Source: Psychrobacillus soli (GTDB lineage: Bacteria; Bacillota; Bacilli; Bacillales_A; Planococcaceae). From it: a stretch of DNA of 64,000 nt. The position numbers and the translations under genes were made by a program. Under the pieces are notes generated by a model. The model saw only the letters and a program-made list of their open reading frames with translations, searched no databases and was not told the origin of the DNA. The stretch is from the NCBI RefSeq assembly GCF_006861775.1, contig NZ_VDGG01000006.1:49806-113805 (forward strand), written 5' to 3'. This document shows positions 16,203 to 24,238 of the stretch, piece by piece. Positions within the stretch are counted from its first letter, which is position 1. Each line of letters begins with the position of its first letter.

Positions 16203-17642
16203 TTATACTTCCATCGCTTCTTTTTGTTGTAAAGCTACTATTTCTGCTTTCGATAACTTCTGGATGGTGAAACCAGTTACTGCATACCCAATAGATAACA
16301 ACGGAACAACATAATTTAGTACAGCGTATGGAGCGTACTCAAATGCCCCAACCCCTAGTGTCCCTAATATGAAGACACCACAAGTATTCCAAGGGATGAA
16401 TACAGACGTTAACGTTCCACCATCTTCTAAAGCACGCGAAAGGTTTTTCGAATGTAATCCCATTTTTGTATAAGCAGTTGCAAACATTCGAGATGGTACA
16501 ACAATTGAAATGTATTGCTCGGAACATGTTGCATTTGTAGCAAAACAAGCTAGTATCGTTGATGCAACTAGCGAACCAGCTGATTTCGCTAATTTTAATA
16601 TTTGGTTCATCATGGATTGTAGCATACCAGAATACTCTAAAATCCCTCCAAATGTCATCGCAACAATTGTCATTGATACTGTGTACATCATCGAATCTAA
16701 ACCACCACGATTAAACAAATCATCAACCATCGCATTTCCAGTTTCAATAACAAATCCACTTTGAAGTGCTCCTATTGCTTCTCCAATAGTCCCACCTTGT
16801 ACTAGTACTTGTGCTATTGAACCAAGGATAATTCCTATAACTAATGCAGGAATTGCTGGAACCTTTCTGGAAACAAGTACAATAACCGCTATTGGTATTA
16901 ACAGTAACCATGGAGAGATGACAAAGCTTTTTTCTAGCATGAAAATCGTTTGTTGAATACTCTCCTGATCTATATTGCTTTCTTTATATTTCATCCCAAG
17001 TAAACCATATACTGTTAAGGCAATAATGACTCCTGGAACTGTAGTAAATAGCATATGACGAATATGTACAAACAAATCAGTACCTGTTAAACCTGCCGCT
17101 AAATTCGTCGTATCTGATAAAGGGGACATTTTGTCACCAAAATAAGCTCCTGAAATAACAGCACCAGCAATAATAGGTGCCGGAATCCCCATGCTAAGTC
17201 CAATCCCCATTCCAGCAACGCCGATTGTTCCCATCGTGGACCAAGAACTACCGATAGCCAACGCAACAATCATACATATTACACAAATCGTTATTAAAAA
17301 AAATGCCGGCGTTATTATTTTCAGACCATAAAAAATCATCGTTGCTACCACGCCGCCGCCAATCCAAGAACCGATCGTTAATCCTACTAACATAATAATA
17401 ACGACCGCTGGTAATGCTAATTTAATTCCCTTGTACATCATTTCTTCAATATCATTCCACTTAAAACCATGCTTCCACGCTACTAATGCAGCAACGGATG
17501 TCCCAATGATCAATGGTATATGCGGTCCTTGCTCTAAAACAACGACTGCTACAATCATACATAAAATCATCACAAGCAATGGAATCATAGCCCATAGCAA
17601 AGACATTTCTTTTTTAGAAACTACTTTCTCTTTTTCTCCCAT
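16203..17642 (-). CDS. NhaC-family Na+/H+ antiporter or related transporter
   Basis: This 479-residue polytopic protein has about 11-12 hydrophobic helices. NhaC family motifs include IGSSWSTMGTIGVAGMGIG, SGAYFGDKMSPLSDTTNLAAG and CSEQYISIVVPSRMF. Characterised NhaC-family members exchange Na+ for H+, some together with malate or lactate. Its place downstream of the M20 hydrolase and behind the shared operator suggests it may move an amino acid or acylated product instead; that is inference. The start ATG 17642 follows AAGGGGG. Confidence 0.8.
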   Translation of the reverse strand: MGEKEKVVSKKEMSLLWAMIPLLVMILCMIVAVVVLEQGPHIPLIIGTSVAALVAWKHGFKWNDIEEMMYKGIKLALPAVVIIMLVGLTIGSWIGGGVVATMIFYGLKIITPAFFLITICVICMIVALAIGSSWSTMGTIGVAGMGIGLSMGIPAPIIAGAVISGAYFGDKMSPLSDTTNLAAGLTGTDLFVHIRHMLFTTVPGVIIALTVYGLLGMKYKESNIDQESIQQTIFMLEKSFVISPWLLLIPIAVIVLVSRKVPAIPALVIGIILGSIAQVLVQGGTIGEAIGALQSGFVIETGNAMVDDLFNRGGLDSMMYTVSMTIVAMTFGGILEYSGMLQSMMNQILKLAKSAGSLVASTILACFATNATCSEQYISIVVPSRMFATAYTKMGLHSKNLSRALEDGGTLTSVFIPWNTCGVFILGTLGVGAFEYAPYAVLNYVVPLLSIGYAVTGFTIQKLSKAEIVALQQKEAMEV

Positions 17643-17672
17643 ACAAAATCCCCCTTAAGACTATGTAGACAA

Positions 17673-17700
17673 TTTAGAATCGTCGCTAAATAGTCGTTAA
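17673..17700. promoter_or_regulatory. Second copy of the direct-repeat operator, before nhaC
   Basis: GTCGCTAA-ATA-GTCGTTAA (17682-17700) matches 14883-14901 at all but two positions. On the minus strand the same TTAACG serves as a possible -35 (17700-17695), with TCTAAA (17678-17673) 16 nt on as -10. The same promoter geometry as at the racemase gene argues for one regulon. Confidence 0.65.
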
Positions 17701-17732
17701 TAGGATAATTTTATAGCTTAACTAATTTATCG

Positions 17733-18836
17733 TCAATTGTTTTTAGCACTATTTGAAAGCGTTTTCGCTATAACTTTTGCACCAATTGCAAGTGCCCCGT
17801 AGTTAAACGTCATATTCGGATGATGTAAACCTGGTGCTAGATCTGCTCCAATACCAATCATTGCAGCTTTCACTTCGGGATGTCTAATCGTATAAAAGTG
17901 AAAGTCATCGCTTCCAGAAGTAATCACTTCTTCTGCGAGGTTTTCCATTCCCACTACTTCGATAATTCCTTCTCTCGTCATAGCTGCTGCATCTTTGGAA
18001 ACTTCGGCTCCTGGCGTGATGTCTTCCCATTCCCACTCTATTTCTATATCAAATAATTGTTGAATGGCGTGTAAGTCTTTTTCAATTTGGTCTTTCATTT
18101 GAAATAAAACAGCATTTTTTTGTGCACGTGCATCAATTGAAAATGTTGCAGTACCCGGAATAATATTCGCATTTTCTCCACCTGCTTGAATTTTTGTCAG
18201 TTTCGCAGAATACGCTTCGAATGGGGAGAAATAAAGATTTTTCAGTGCTTGATGAATGGCTACTGTCACATCAATGGCATTTTTCCCTTGATGTGGGCGT
18301 GCACCGTGCGCATCAATTCCACTAATTTTTCCTTCTAAAAACATCGCTGCTCCGTGATGAATTGCCGGAGATACTTTCCCGAAAGGAAGCTCTTCAATTG
18401 GACGTAAGTGCACACCAAATAAATGCGTCACGTCTTCCAACGCCCCTCGATCAATCATCGCATTTGAACCATTTCCTTTTTCCTCTGCTGGCTGGAATAT
18501 AAAGCGGATGCGCTTATTTAGCTTTTCATCTTTCAGTAATAATAAAGCTCCTAAAACCATGGAAATATTCGCATCGTGTCCGCATGAATGATTGGCACGA
18601 AATTCGCCATCCACTTCTTGCCAAAGTGCATCGATATCCGCACGAACAGCAATGACTTCGTCGCCTTCTCCAATTTCAGCCAGTAACCCCGTCACATCAT
18701 CGAAACGGCGATATGACACTTGTAGCGCATCTAAAATTTCTGCAAGTTTATTCGTTGTTTCGTATTCCTTCCAGCTAATTTCCGGGTATTTGTGGAAATG
18801 ATCAAACCATTGTAATATTTGCGATTCTACATTCAT
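17733..18836 (-). CDS. M20-family amidohydrolase (possible N-succinyl-L-amino acid desuccinylase)
   Basis: The 367-residue M20 peptidase/amidohydrolase has metal-site motifs VRADIDALW, SCGHDANI, QPAEEKGNG (catalytic Glu pair), VHLRP and a C-terminal LHHPNMTFN. A dimerisation domain lies at about residues 170-275. M20D enzymes remove N-acyl groups from amino acids. With the GNAT and racemase genes nearby it would complete a D- to L-amino acid conversion (acylate, racemise, deacylate L form). The substrate is inferred from context. It follows ywbE by 12 nt and precedes nhaC. Confidence 0.85.
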   Translation of the reverse strand: MNVESQILQWFDHFHKYPEISWKEYETTNKLAEILDALQVSYRRFDDVTGLLAEIGEGDEVIAVRADIDALWQEVDGEFRANHSCGHDANISMVLGALLLLKDEKLNKRIRFIFQPAEEKGNGSNAMIDRGALEDVTHLFGVHLRPIEELPFGKVSPAIHHGAAMFLEGKISGIDAHGARPHQGKNAIDVTVAIHQALKNLYFSPFEAYSAKLTKIQAGGENANIIPGTATFSIDARAQKNAVLFQMKDQIEKDLHAIQQLFDIEIEWEWEDITPGAEVSKDAAAMTREGIIEVVGMENLAEEVITSGSDDFHFYTIRHPEVKAAMIGIGADLAPGLHHPNMTFNYGALAIGAKVIAKTLSNSAKNN

Positions 18837-18848
18837 TTTTTACGCTCC

Positions 18849-19049
18849 TTATTTTTCGATAATTTCACATACTCGTCCTACTTGTCCGTCGGTTAATCGA
18901 ACTTTTATGCCGTGTGGATGGAAGGATGAGTTTGTAAGCAAGTCCTTCACGATACCTTTCGTTTTTTGACCTGTTCGTTGGTCTTTTTTCAAAATAATAT
19001 ATACTTCTAATCCTGGTTTAACGTCTTTTCTATTTTGTCCGTTCATCAT
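18849..19049 (-). CDS. ywbE: YwbE-family small protein
   Basis: The 66-residue basic protein (NRKDVKPGLEVYIILKKDQRTG, then LTNSSFHPHGIKVRL) matches the YwbE/DUF2196 family, a compact beta-rich fold of unknown role. AGAGGTGAAT precedes the ATG pair. It heads the minus-strand unit ywbE-M20-nhaC; whether it belongs to the same function is unknown. Confidence 0.85.
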   Translation of the reverse strand: MMNGQNRKDVKPGLEVYIILKKDQRTGQKTKGIVKDLLTNSSFHPHGIKVRLTDGQVGRVCEIIEK

Positions 19050-19169
19050 GATTCACCTCTTTTTGTATCTTATCATTTCCATGCTATATATACACTGTTA
19101 TGCAAGACAAGTAGTTCAATAAATACAGCAAACAATACCAATCATAACTATAATTTTTTGAATTTTACA

Positions 19170-19198
19170 TTGACGAAGTCACCCTGGTCAAGTATAGT
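19170..19198 (+). promoter_or_regulatory. Promoter of the metQ riboswitch transcript
   Basis: TTGACG (19170-19175), a 17-nt spacer and TATAGT (19193-19198). It starts transcription about 25 nt before the SAM aptamer. Confidence 0.75.
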
Positions 19199-19230
19199 GA
19201 TTTACATTAATAAAAATGAAATAATTTTTA

Positions 19231-19348
19231 TCTCTCATGAAGAGTAGCAGAGGGACTGGCCCGTTGAAGCTCGGCAACCAACCATATGTTTAAGTGTGGA
19301 AAGGTGCTAAATCCTGCAAAACGATACCGTTTTGAAAAATGAGAGAGG
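19231..19348 (+). promoter_or_regulatory. SAM-I (S-box) riboswitch
   Basis: The S-box signature is complete: CTCTCATGAAGAGTAGCAGAGGGA, then CTGGCCCGTTGAAGC, CGGCAACC, the GGTGCTAAATCCTGC block and the closing ATGAGAG. This aptamer binds S-adenosylmethionine and shuts the gene off when methionine/SAM is plentiful. It controls the MetQ-like lipoprotein gene that follows. Confidence 0.97.
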
Positions 19349-19376
19349 ACGTTTGCATATCTTCAAATTGCTAATG

Positions 19377-19402
19377 AACCTCTCATCTATGAGAGGTTTT
19401 TA
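19377..19402 (+). terminator. SAM riboswitch terminator
   Basis: AACCTCTCAT and ATGAGAGGTT form a perfect 10-bp stem with TTTTT. The left arm can alternatively pair with GAGAGAGG at 19339-19348 (aptamer P1 region), the usual antiterminator switch. Confidence 0.9.
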
Positions 19403-19443
19403 TTATATCTACAACAAACAAGAAAACAACAGATAGGGGAATA

Positions 19444-20271
19444 ATGATGAAAAAGTGGTTATTTACAGGATTACTCATTTTAGTTTTAACAGTACTCGCT
19501 GCTTGCGGTGGTAAGGAAAAATCAGAGGAAGCAAATGAAGACTTATTAAGTGACGGTGTTCTAACAGTCGGCGTAACTGCTGGACCCCATGAAGAAATCG
19601 TTGAAAAAGTGAAAGAACTGGCAGAAATAGATGGTCTAAAAATTGAACTACAAGTGTTTTCTGACTACGTAATGCCTAATGTTGCTTTAGCCGAGAAAGA
19701 GATTGACTTGAATATTTTCCAAACGATTCCTTTCTTTGAACAAATGAAAAAAGACCGTAATCTGGATCTCGTTGCTGTAGGTAAAACAGTCACTTTCCCA
19801 ATGGGCATTTACTCCAATCAAGTAAAAGATGTTAACGAACTGCCAGATGGTGCGAAAATTGGATTGCCAAATGATCCAACACAAGGTGGACGTGCACTAA
19901 TGCTATTTGAAAGTGCCGGTATGATTAAGATCAAAGAAGGTCTAGACACTAATGCTACAATCCATGATATTACAGAGAATACGAAGAACTTCCAATTTAT
20001 TGAACTTGATGCAGCACAAATTCCCCGTCAATTGAATGAACTTGAAGCTGCAGCTATTAATACGAACTTCGTAATAGATGCTGGTCTATCGCCAGCAGAT
20101 GATTCCATTTTTATTGAGTCAAAAGATTCTCCATTCGTGAACATTATCGCTGCCAGAACCGAATCAAAAGATGAAGAAGTAATTCAACAATTTGTCGATT
20201 TGTATCGTTCGGAAGAAGTGAAACAATTTATCGAAGAAAGATTTGATGGATCCCTCATTCCTTCTTGGTAA
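19444..20271 (+). CDS. metQ: MetQ-type methionine-binding lipoprotein (orphan)
   Basis: The 275-residue NlpA/MetQ family substrate-binding lipoprotein has a signal peptide with lipobox LAAC (Cys21). The binding-domain motif VGVTAGPHEEI follows, then the family-typical DLNIFQTIPFFEQM and ALNT-like AAINTNFVIDAGL. It would bind methionine at the cell surface and deliver it to MetNP. No ABC ATPase or permease gene is adjacent, so it must work with a transporter encoded elsewhere. SAM riboswitch control strongly supports the substrate. The ATG at 19444 or 19447 is possible. Confidence 0.9.
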   Translation: MMKKWLFTGLLILVLTVLAACGGKEKSEEANEDLLSDGVLTVGVTAGPHEEIVEKVKELAEIDGLKIELQVFSDYVMPNVALAEKEIDLNIFQTIPFFEQMKKDRNLDLVAVGKTVTFPMGIYSNQVKDVNELPDGAKIGLPNDPTQGGRALMLFESAGMIKIKEGLDTNATIHDITENTKNFQFIELDAAQIPRQLNELEAAAINTNFVIDAGLSPADDSIFIESKDSPFVNIIAARTESKDEEVIQQFVDLYRSEEVKQFIEERFDGSLIPSW

Positions 20272-20754
20272 TAAAATGACTTTCTTCTATCGAACATTCC
20301 AAGCTGGAAGTAGTACTAGTAAGAAAAAGAAGCGAATATTGTTTTAACTATTAACGATTCCGGTTTAATATATTTGAGTACAGATTTGTTTGAGATGTAA
20401 TATTCATAAGATTTTTCTTAAAATAGATTAAAAACCACCAATTTTTGGTGGTTTTCGCTTTATATTTCTCACACTAAGGGTACGTTTGTTCAATAAGAAA
20501 AAAGGGTTGCCTAAGCAACCAAACCTCATGATTTTTAACTAAAGCCCCCTTTATTTGAAGTAGAAATTAGACGCTTGTTCCACAATGACGCCCAATTATG
20601 GGACAAGATAAAACTTAAATCTCTTTCTGTCTTTTTAACATAATAAGGAATAAATCCAAGATTTTTTATCCAACAAAGTATCCTTTTTATATTCATTATA
20701 ACTTTTGTTTATAGCTCAGGTAATTTAGATCATTAGAAATAATCTCATTTTTTC
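20272..20754. other. 480-bp gap with hairpins only
   Basis: No ORF of note. It holds the metQ terminator (20430-20457), a small hairpin GGTTGCCTAAGCAACC (20505-20520), and a longer imperfect palindrome at 20574-20607 (CTTGTTCCACAAT / ATTATGGGACAAG) with a CGCCC loop that looks like a dispersed intergenic element. Confidence 0.5.
20430..20457 (+). terminator. Terminator downstream of metQ
   Basis: AAAACCACCAA and TTGGTGGTTTT form an 11-bp stem with a 3-nt loop; the 3' arm supplies the T-run. It is bidirectional by symmetry. Confidence 0.75.
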
Positions 20755-21135
20755 TTATTCAACCTGGTTGTTTTCTTGTTTAATTTGATCTATCCTCTTT
20801 TTTCCCCATTCATACATCATCTCCACGATTGGTAATAACGTCATCCCTAGTTCAGTCATTGAATATTCTACTTTCGGTGGAATTTCTGGAAACACTTCTC
20901 TATGAACAATTCCATCTTCCATCAGTTCACGTAATTGGTTTGTTAATATCTTATGAGATATTTTCGGAAACAGTCTTTGAAGTTCGCTGAAGCGATGTGG
21001 TCCTTCTACACCTAAATGCCACAAAATAACAACTTTCCATTTCCCACTAATAATCGATAAGGTAAGTTCTTTTTCACAATGATAATCCTGCTTTATTATT
21101 CTCTCTTTTATCTCTTCTCTTAATTTATCCGACAT
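20755..21135 (-). CDS. HxlR-family transcriptional regulator
   Basis: The 126-residue winged-helix protein has the family core [46 protein letters not shown] and the wing [10 protein letters not shown]. HxlR/YodB proteins sense electrophiles or oxidants, often through an N-terminal cysteine such as Cys20 here. It is divergent from a short-chain dehydrogenase gene, its probable target. The upstream region has a GTAACCT direct repeat (21163-21180) that may be its operator. Confidence 0.9.
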   Translation of the reverse strand: MSDKLREEIKERIIKQDYHCEKELTLSIISGKWKVVILWHLGVEGPHRFSELQRLFPKISHKILTNQLRELMEDGIVHREVFPEIPPKVEYSMTELGMTLLPIVEMMYEWGKKRIDQIKQENNQVE

Positions 21136-21162
21136 AGAGCTAACTCCCTTTCATATAAGTAA

Positions 21163-21180
21163 GTAACCTTTTGGTAACCT
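21163..21180. promoter_or_regulatory. Possible HxlR operator
   Basis: GTAACCT occurs twice with an 11-nt step just upstream of the regulator start, overlapping the probable promoter. The assignment rests on position and repetition only. Confidence 0.3.
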
Positions 21181-21416
21181 CCGCACAAAAAAGTGCATTC
21201 TTCACAATGTAGAAAACCTTAAGTAGAATGAAGTTAGTATTAAAGACAAATCTTTATCTATTTTAGGCGGCAAACATTTATGAGTAAAACAATGTTATTA
21301 ATTATATCACCAGAGTAGTTTTATCAAACTCACCTTACTTAATTATTAAAATGTTTTAGTTTAATACACTTTATTTCGTCTAAAATAAAACTATCCCATC
21401 TAAAGGAGCAAAAAAT

Positions 21417-22133
21417 ATGCAAACGATCGCAGGAAAAGTGGCGTTAATTACAGGTGCAGGACGTGGAATTGGACGCGCAACAGCACTAGCTTTTGCCAAA
21501 GAAGGTATTCACGTAGGTCTTGTTGGACGTACGCTTGATAACTTACAACAAGTAGCAGAGGAACTTAAACAGTATGATGTGAAGGTAGCATACGCTTGTG
21601 CAAATGTAGCAGATTTAAATTCTATCACAGCAGCAGTTGAATCGATTCGTGGCGAGCTTGGCGCACTCGATATTTTAGTAAACAATGCCGGCATTTCAAA
21701 ATTCGGTAGCTTCATGGACTTAACACCTGAAGAATGGACAAATATTATCGATGTCAACGTAAAAGGTGTGTACTACACAACACGTGCGGTATTACCAGAA
21801 ATGATAGAGCGCAACACAGGAGACATCATTAATATCTCATCAACAGCTGGTCAGAAAGGGGCACCTATTACAAGTGCATACTCGGCTTCAAAAGCTGCAA
21901 TTATCGGACTAAGTGAGTCATTAATGCTTGAAGTACGTAAGAAAAATATTCGTGTTACAACGTTAACGCCAAGTACGGTTGCAACAGATATGGCTGTCGA
22001 GCTAAACTTAACAGACGGCAATCCAGAAAAAGTGATGCAAGCAGAAGATTTAGCAGACTTAATGGTTGCACAGCTAAAACTTCATCCACGTGTTGTATTA
22101 AAACATGCTGGACTATGGTCGACGAACCCTTAA
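21417..22133 (+). CDS. Short-chain dehydrogenase/reductase, FabG-like
   Basis: The 238-residue classical SDR has the NAD(P) motif TGAGRGIG at residues 13-20, NNAG near 90, the catalytic Ser in NISSTAG and the YSASK tetrad motif. A basic residue in GRTLDN suggests NADP preference. FabG-like enzymes reduce 3-ketoacyl or other carbonyls. Since it is divergent from an HxlR regulator, detoxification of a reactive carbonyl is plausible; a fatty-acid role is less likely outside a fab operon. AAAGGAG lies 7 nt upstream. Confidence 0.85.
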   Translation: MQTIAGKVALITGAGRGIGRATALAFAKEGIHVGLVGRTLDNLQQVAEELKQYDVKVAYACANVADLNSITAAVESIRGELGALDILVNNAGISKFGSFMDLTPEEWTNIIDVNVKGVYYTTRAVLPEMIERNTGDIINISSTAGQKGAPITSAYSASKAAIIGLSESLMLEVRKKNIRVTTLTPSTVATDMAVELNLTDGNPEKVMQAEDLADLMVAQLKLHPRVVLKHAGLWSTNP

Positions 22134-22266
22134 TAGAACTATTCGAAATATCAAGGCGCTATCTGATCTATTTTGGATAGCGTCTTCCATTTTTAGATTA
22201 ATATGCTCTAATAGCGGTACTGCCAACCCGTCTATCACATGGCCAACATCACGAGCATACGTTCAA

Positions 22267-22755
22267 TTATTGAATCCATTCCATTACAAACAGTTTTTGT
22301 TCCTTCGTATTGGAAATTGCAAGTATGTAGCTATTATCTTCTCCTAATTTATAAAAGAAACTATCATAAATATTATAAGTCACTGGATACGCTTGAAATA
22401 ATCTTTTAATATTTTGCGCATCATTTATATTAGTCACACTTTTTAGAAAGTTTTCAAAGGGGTTTGAAACTGTATCAAAGGTTTCTCTATTAATAGGTGT
22501 CCAACCATCTTTCTCCTTCAACTTATTTTCAATAGACCTATAATGAAGAACAATAAAGGTCTCCCCTTCACTTGGAAAACCACCACTTGTATTAAATCTG
22601 TTTCTATCTTACTTGGTCTAGGGGCCACAAAGTCCCAATTCAATTTCCATTCAATAGATTGTGAAAAATAATTCCAATCAAAGATTACAAACCCTACCAA
22701 CACTAGTGAAATTGTGATCTAAATGATTGTTTTATTTTTATATAATTTATCCTCT
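22267..22755 (-). pseudogene. Decayed gene for a secreted or membrane-anchored protein
   Basis: Reading the minus strand, a signal-anchor-like segment (KTII, then a TAG stop, then ITISLVLVGFVIFDW) continues as NYFSQSIEW...RPSK. A frameshift near 22600-22620 then moves to the frame NTSGGFPSEGETFIVLHYRS, which runs intact to KLFVMEWIQ and the stop at 22267. Hence at least one nonsense and one frameshift mutation, and no usable start codon. The intact protein would be about 150 residues; no family is recognised with certainty. Confidence 0.65.
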
Positions 22756-22912
22756 ATTCCGAAATGGAATTACCATTTTATCGTTTCTCTCCGAAATTTA
22801 GTGCTCTAAATTAATATTCTCCATTCAATCGAAAAGTTCCTTGTACTGTTAAACTGTCGGTCTTATTTAAGTACATCCCTCTCAAATGTATAAATTTGGA
22901 TTGTAATTTTTA

Positions 22913-22941
22913 TTGACTAAACCATATGTAGTAGTTATTAT
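22913..22941 (+). promoter_or_regulatory. Promoter of the purine riboswitch transcript
   Basis: TTGACT (22913-22918), 17-nt spacer and TATTAT (22936-22941), about 20 nt before the aptamer. Confidence 0.75.
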
Positions 22942-22962
22942 AAAAAAACAATGTCGAATTAT

Positions 22963-23030
22963 GTCGTATAATGTTGGGAATATGGCCCAAAAGTTTCTAC
23001 CAAGCCACCGTAAAGGGCTTGACTACGAGT
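22963..23030 (+). promoter_or_regulatory. Purine (guanine-class) riboswitch
   Basis: The aptamer core is complete: ATAATGTTGGGAATATGGCCCA, AAGTTTCTACC, CACCGTAAAGGGCTTGACTACG. The specificity base in GACTACG is C (C74 numbering), so guanine or hypoxanthine is predicted, not adenine. The 3' strand TTGACTA can pair with TAGTCAA at 23084-23091 to form an antiterminator; ligand binding would therefore terminate transcription. It controls a nucleoside hydrolase and a nucleoside permease. Confidence 0.95.
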
Positions 23031-23089
23031 TAATTGTTATATGGATGAAGGATTCAAACCCTTCCTCCGTATTTACATATGCCCTAGTC

Positions 23090-23120
23090 AACGCTCCGGT
23101 AGAAATCGGAGCGTTTTTTT
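23090..23120 (+). terminator. Purine riboswitch terminator
   Basis: AACGCTCCG and CGGAGCGTT form a 9-bp stem followed by TTTTT. Its left arm overlaps the antiterminator strand. Confidence 0.9.
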
Positions 23121-23229
23121 CGTTTAGGAAATAATTCTTTTCAAGAATGTTAAAACTAAAATGCGAAATGGTATGCCAGGCATTCGTAAGTAGTATAAAT
23201 TAAATTCAATACGAGAGGATCGATGAGTA

Positions 23230-24168
23230 ATGAAAAAGAAAATATACTTTAATCATGATGGAGGCGTTGATGATCTTGTTTCGTTGTTTTTATTAATGCA
23301 AATGGACAACGTTGAACTAACTGGTGTATCCGTCATTCCAGCTGATTGTTATTTGGAACCTGCGATGTTTGCCAGCCGAAAGATTATGGATCGCTTTGGA
23401 CATGGTAGTCTTGATGTAGCAGAATCAAATTCTCGCGGAAAAAATCCATTCCCAAAAGATTGGCGTTTGCATGCTTTCTTTGTTGATGCTCTGCCGATTT
23501 TAAATGAATCCGGTAAAATTGATACACCAGTAGCTGAAAAACCAGCACATCTTCATATGATAGATGCCATTCACGCATCGGCTGAAAAAACAACCCTTCT
23601 ATTCACTGGCCCACTTACAGATCTTGCTCGCGCATTAGATGAAGATCCTTCAATTGAGGAGAAAATTGAACGACTTGTTTGGATGGGTGGTACATTTCGT
23701 GAAACAGGAAATGTGGAAGAGCCCGAACATGATGGTACAGCTGAATGGAATGTGTTCTGGGATCCTGAGGCAGCAGGGCGTGTATGGGAAAGCAGCATAG
23801 AAATTGATTTAGTGGCTCTTGAAAGTACAAGCCAAGTACCACTTACGGAAGATATACGTAAACGCTGGGCATCTGAACGTAAATATTTAGGTGTTGATTT
23901 TATTGGTCAATGTTATGCGATGTGCCCACCACTGGTTCACTTCACAACTAACTCCACATACTTTTTGTGGGATGTTTTAACTACAGCGTTTGTTGGTAAT
24001 CCTGATCTTGTAAAAGTGAAAAGCGTTAATAGTATCGTTCATACAAATGGACCGAGTCAAGGTCGAACAGAAGAAACAGCTAATGGGCGTCCTGTAAATG
24101 TGGTTTATGATGTTGATCGCGACGCTTTCTTCGATTACATTACTCAGTTATCCAAAAAAGTAAACTAA
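23230..24168 (+). CDS. Inosine/uridine-preferring nucleoside hydrolase family enzyme
   Basis: The 312-residue protein carries the IUNH calcium-binding signature HDGGVDDLVSLFLL at residues 9-22, TGPLTDLARAL and WMGGTF around 118-160, and AEWNVFWDPEAAGRV. It hydrolyses the N-glycosidic bond of nucleosides to ribose and free base. It lies first behind a guanine-class riboswitch, so its likely substrates are guanosine/inosine, with salvage shut off when the base is abundant. The nucleoside permease gene follows after 70 nt. Confidence 0.9.
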   Translation: MKKKIYFNHDGGVDDLVSLFLLMQMDNVELTGVSVIPADCYLEPAMFASRKIMDRFGHGSLDVAESNSRGKNPFPKDWRLHAFFVDALPILNESGKIDTPVAEKPAHLHMIDAIHASAEKTTLLFTGPLTDLARALDEDPSIEEKIERLVWMGGTFRETGNVEEPEHDGTAEWNVFWDPEAAGRVWESSIEIDLVALESTSQVPLTEDIRKRWASERKYLGVDFIGQCYAMCPPLVHFTTNSTYFLWDVLTTAFVGNPDLVKVKSVNSIVHTNGPSQGRTEETANGRPVNVVYDVDRDAFFDYITQLSKKVN

Positions 24169-24238
24169 ATCGTCTAAATGTTAAATAACCGGTGAACTTA
24201 TAAAAAGATAGGCGCCGTAGCTCAAGTAGGAGGAAGAA

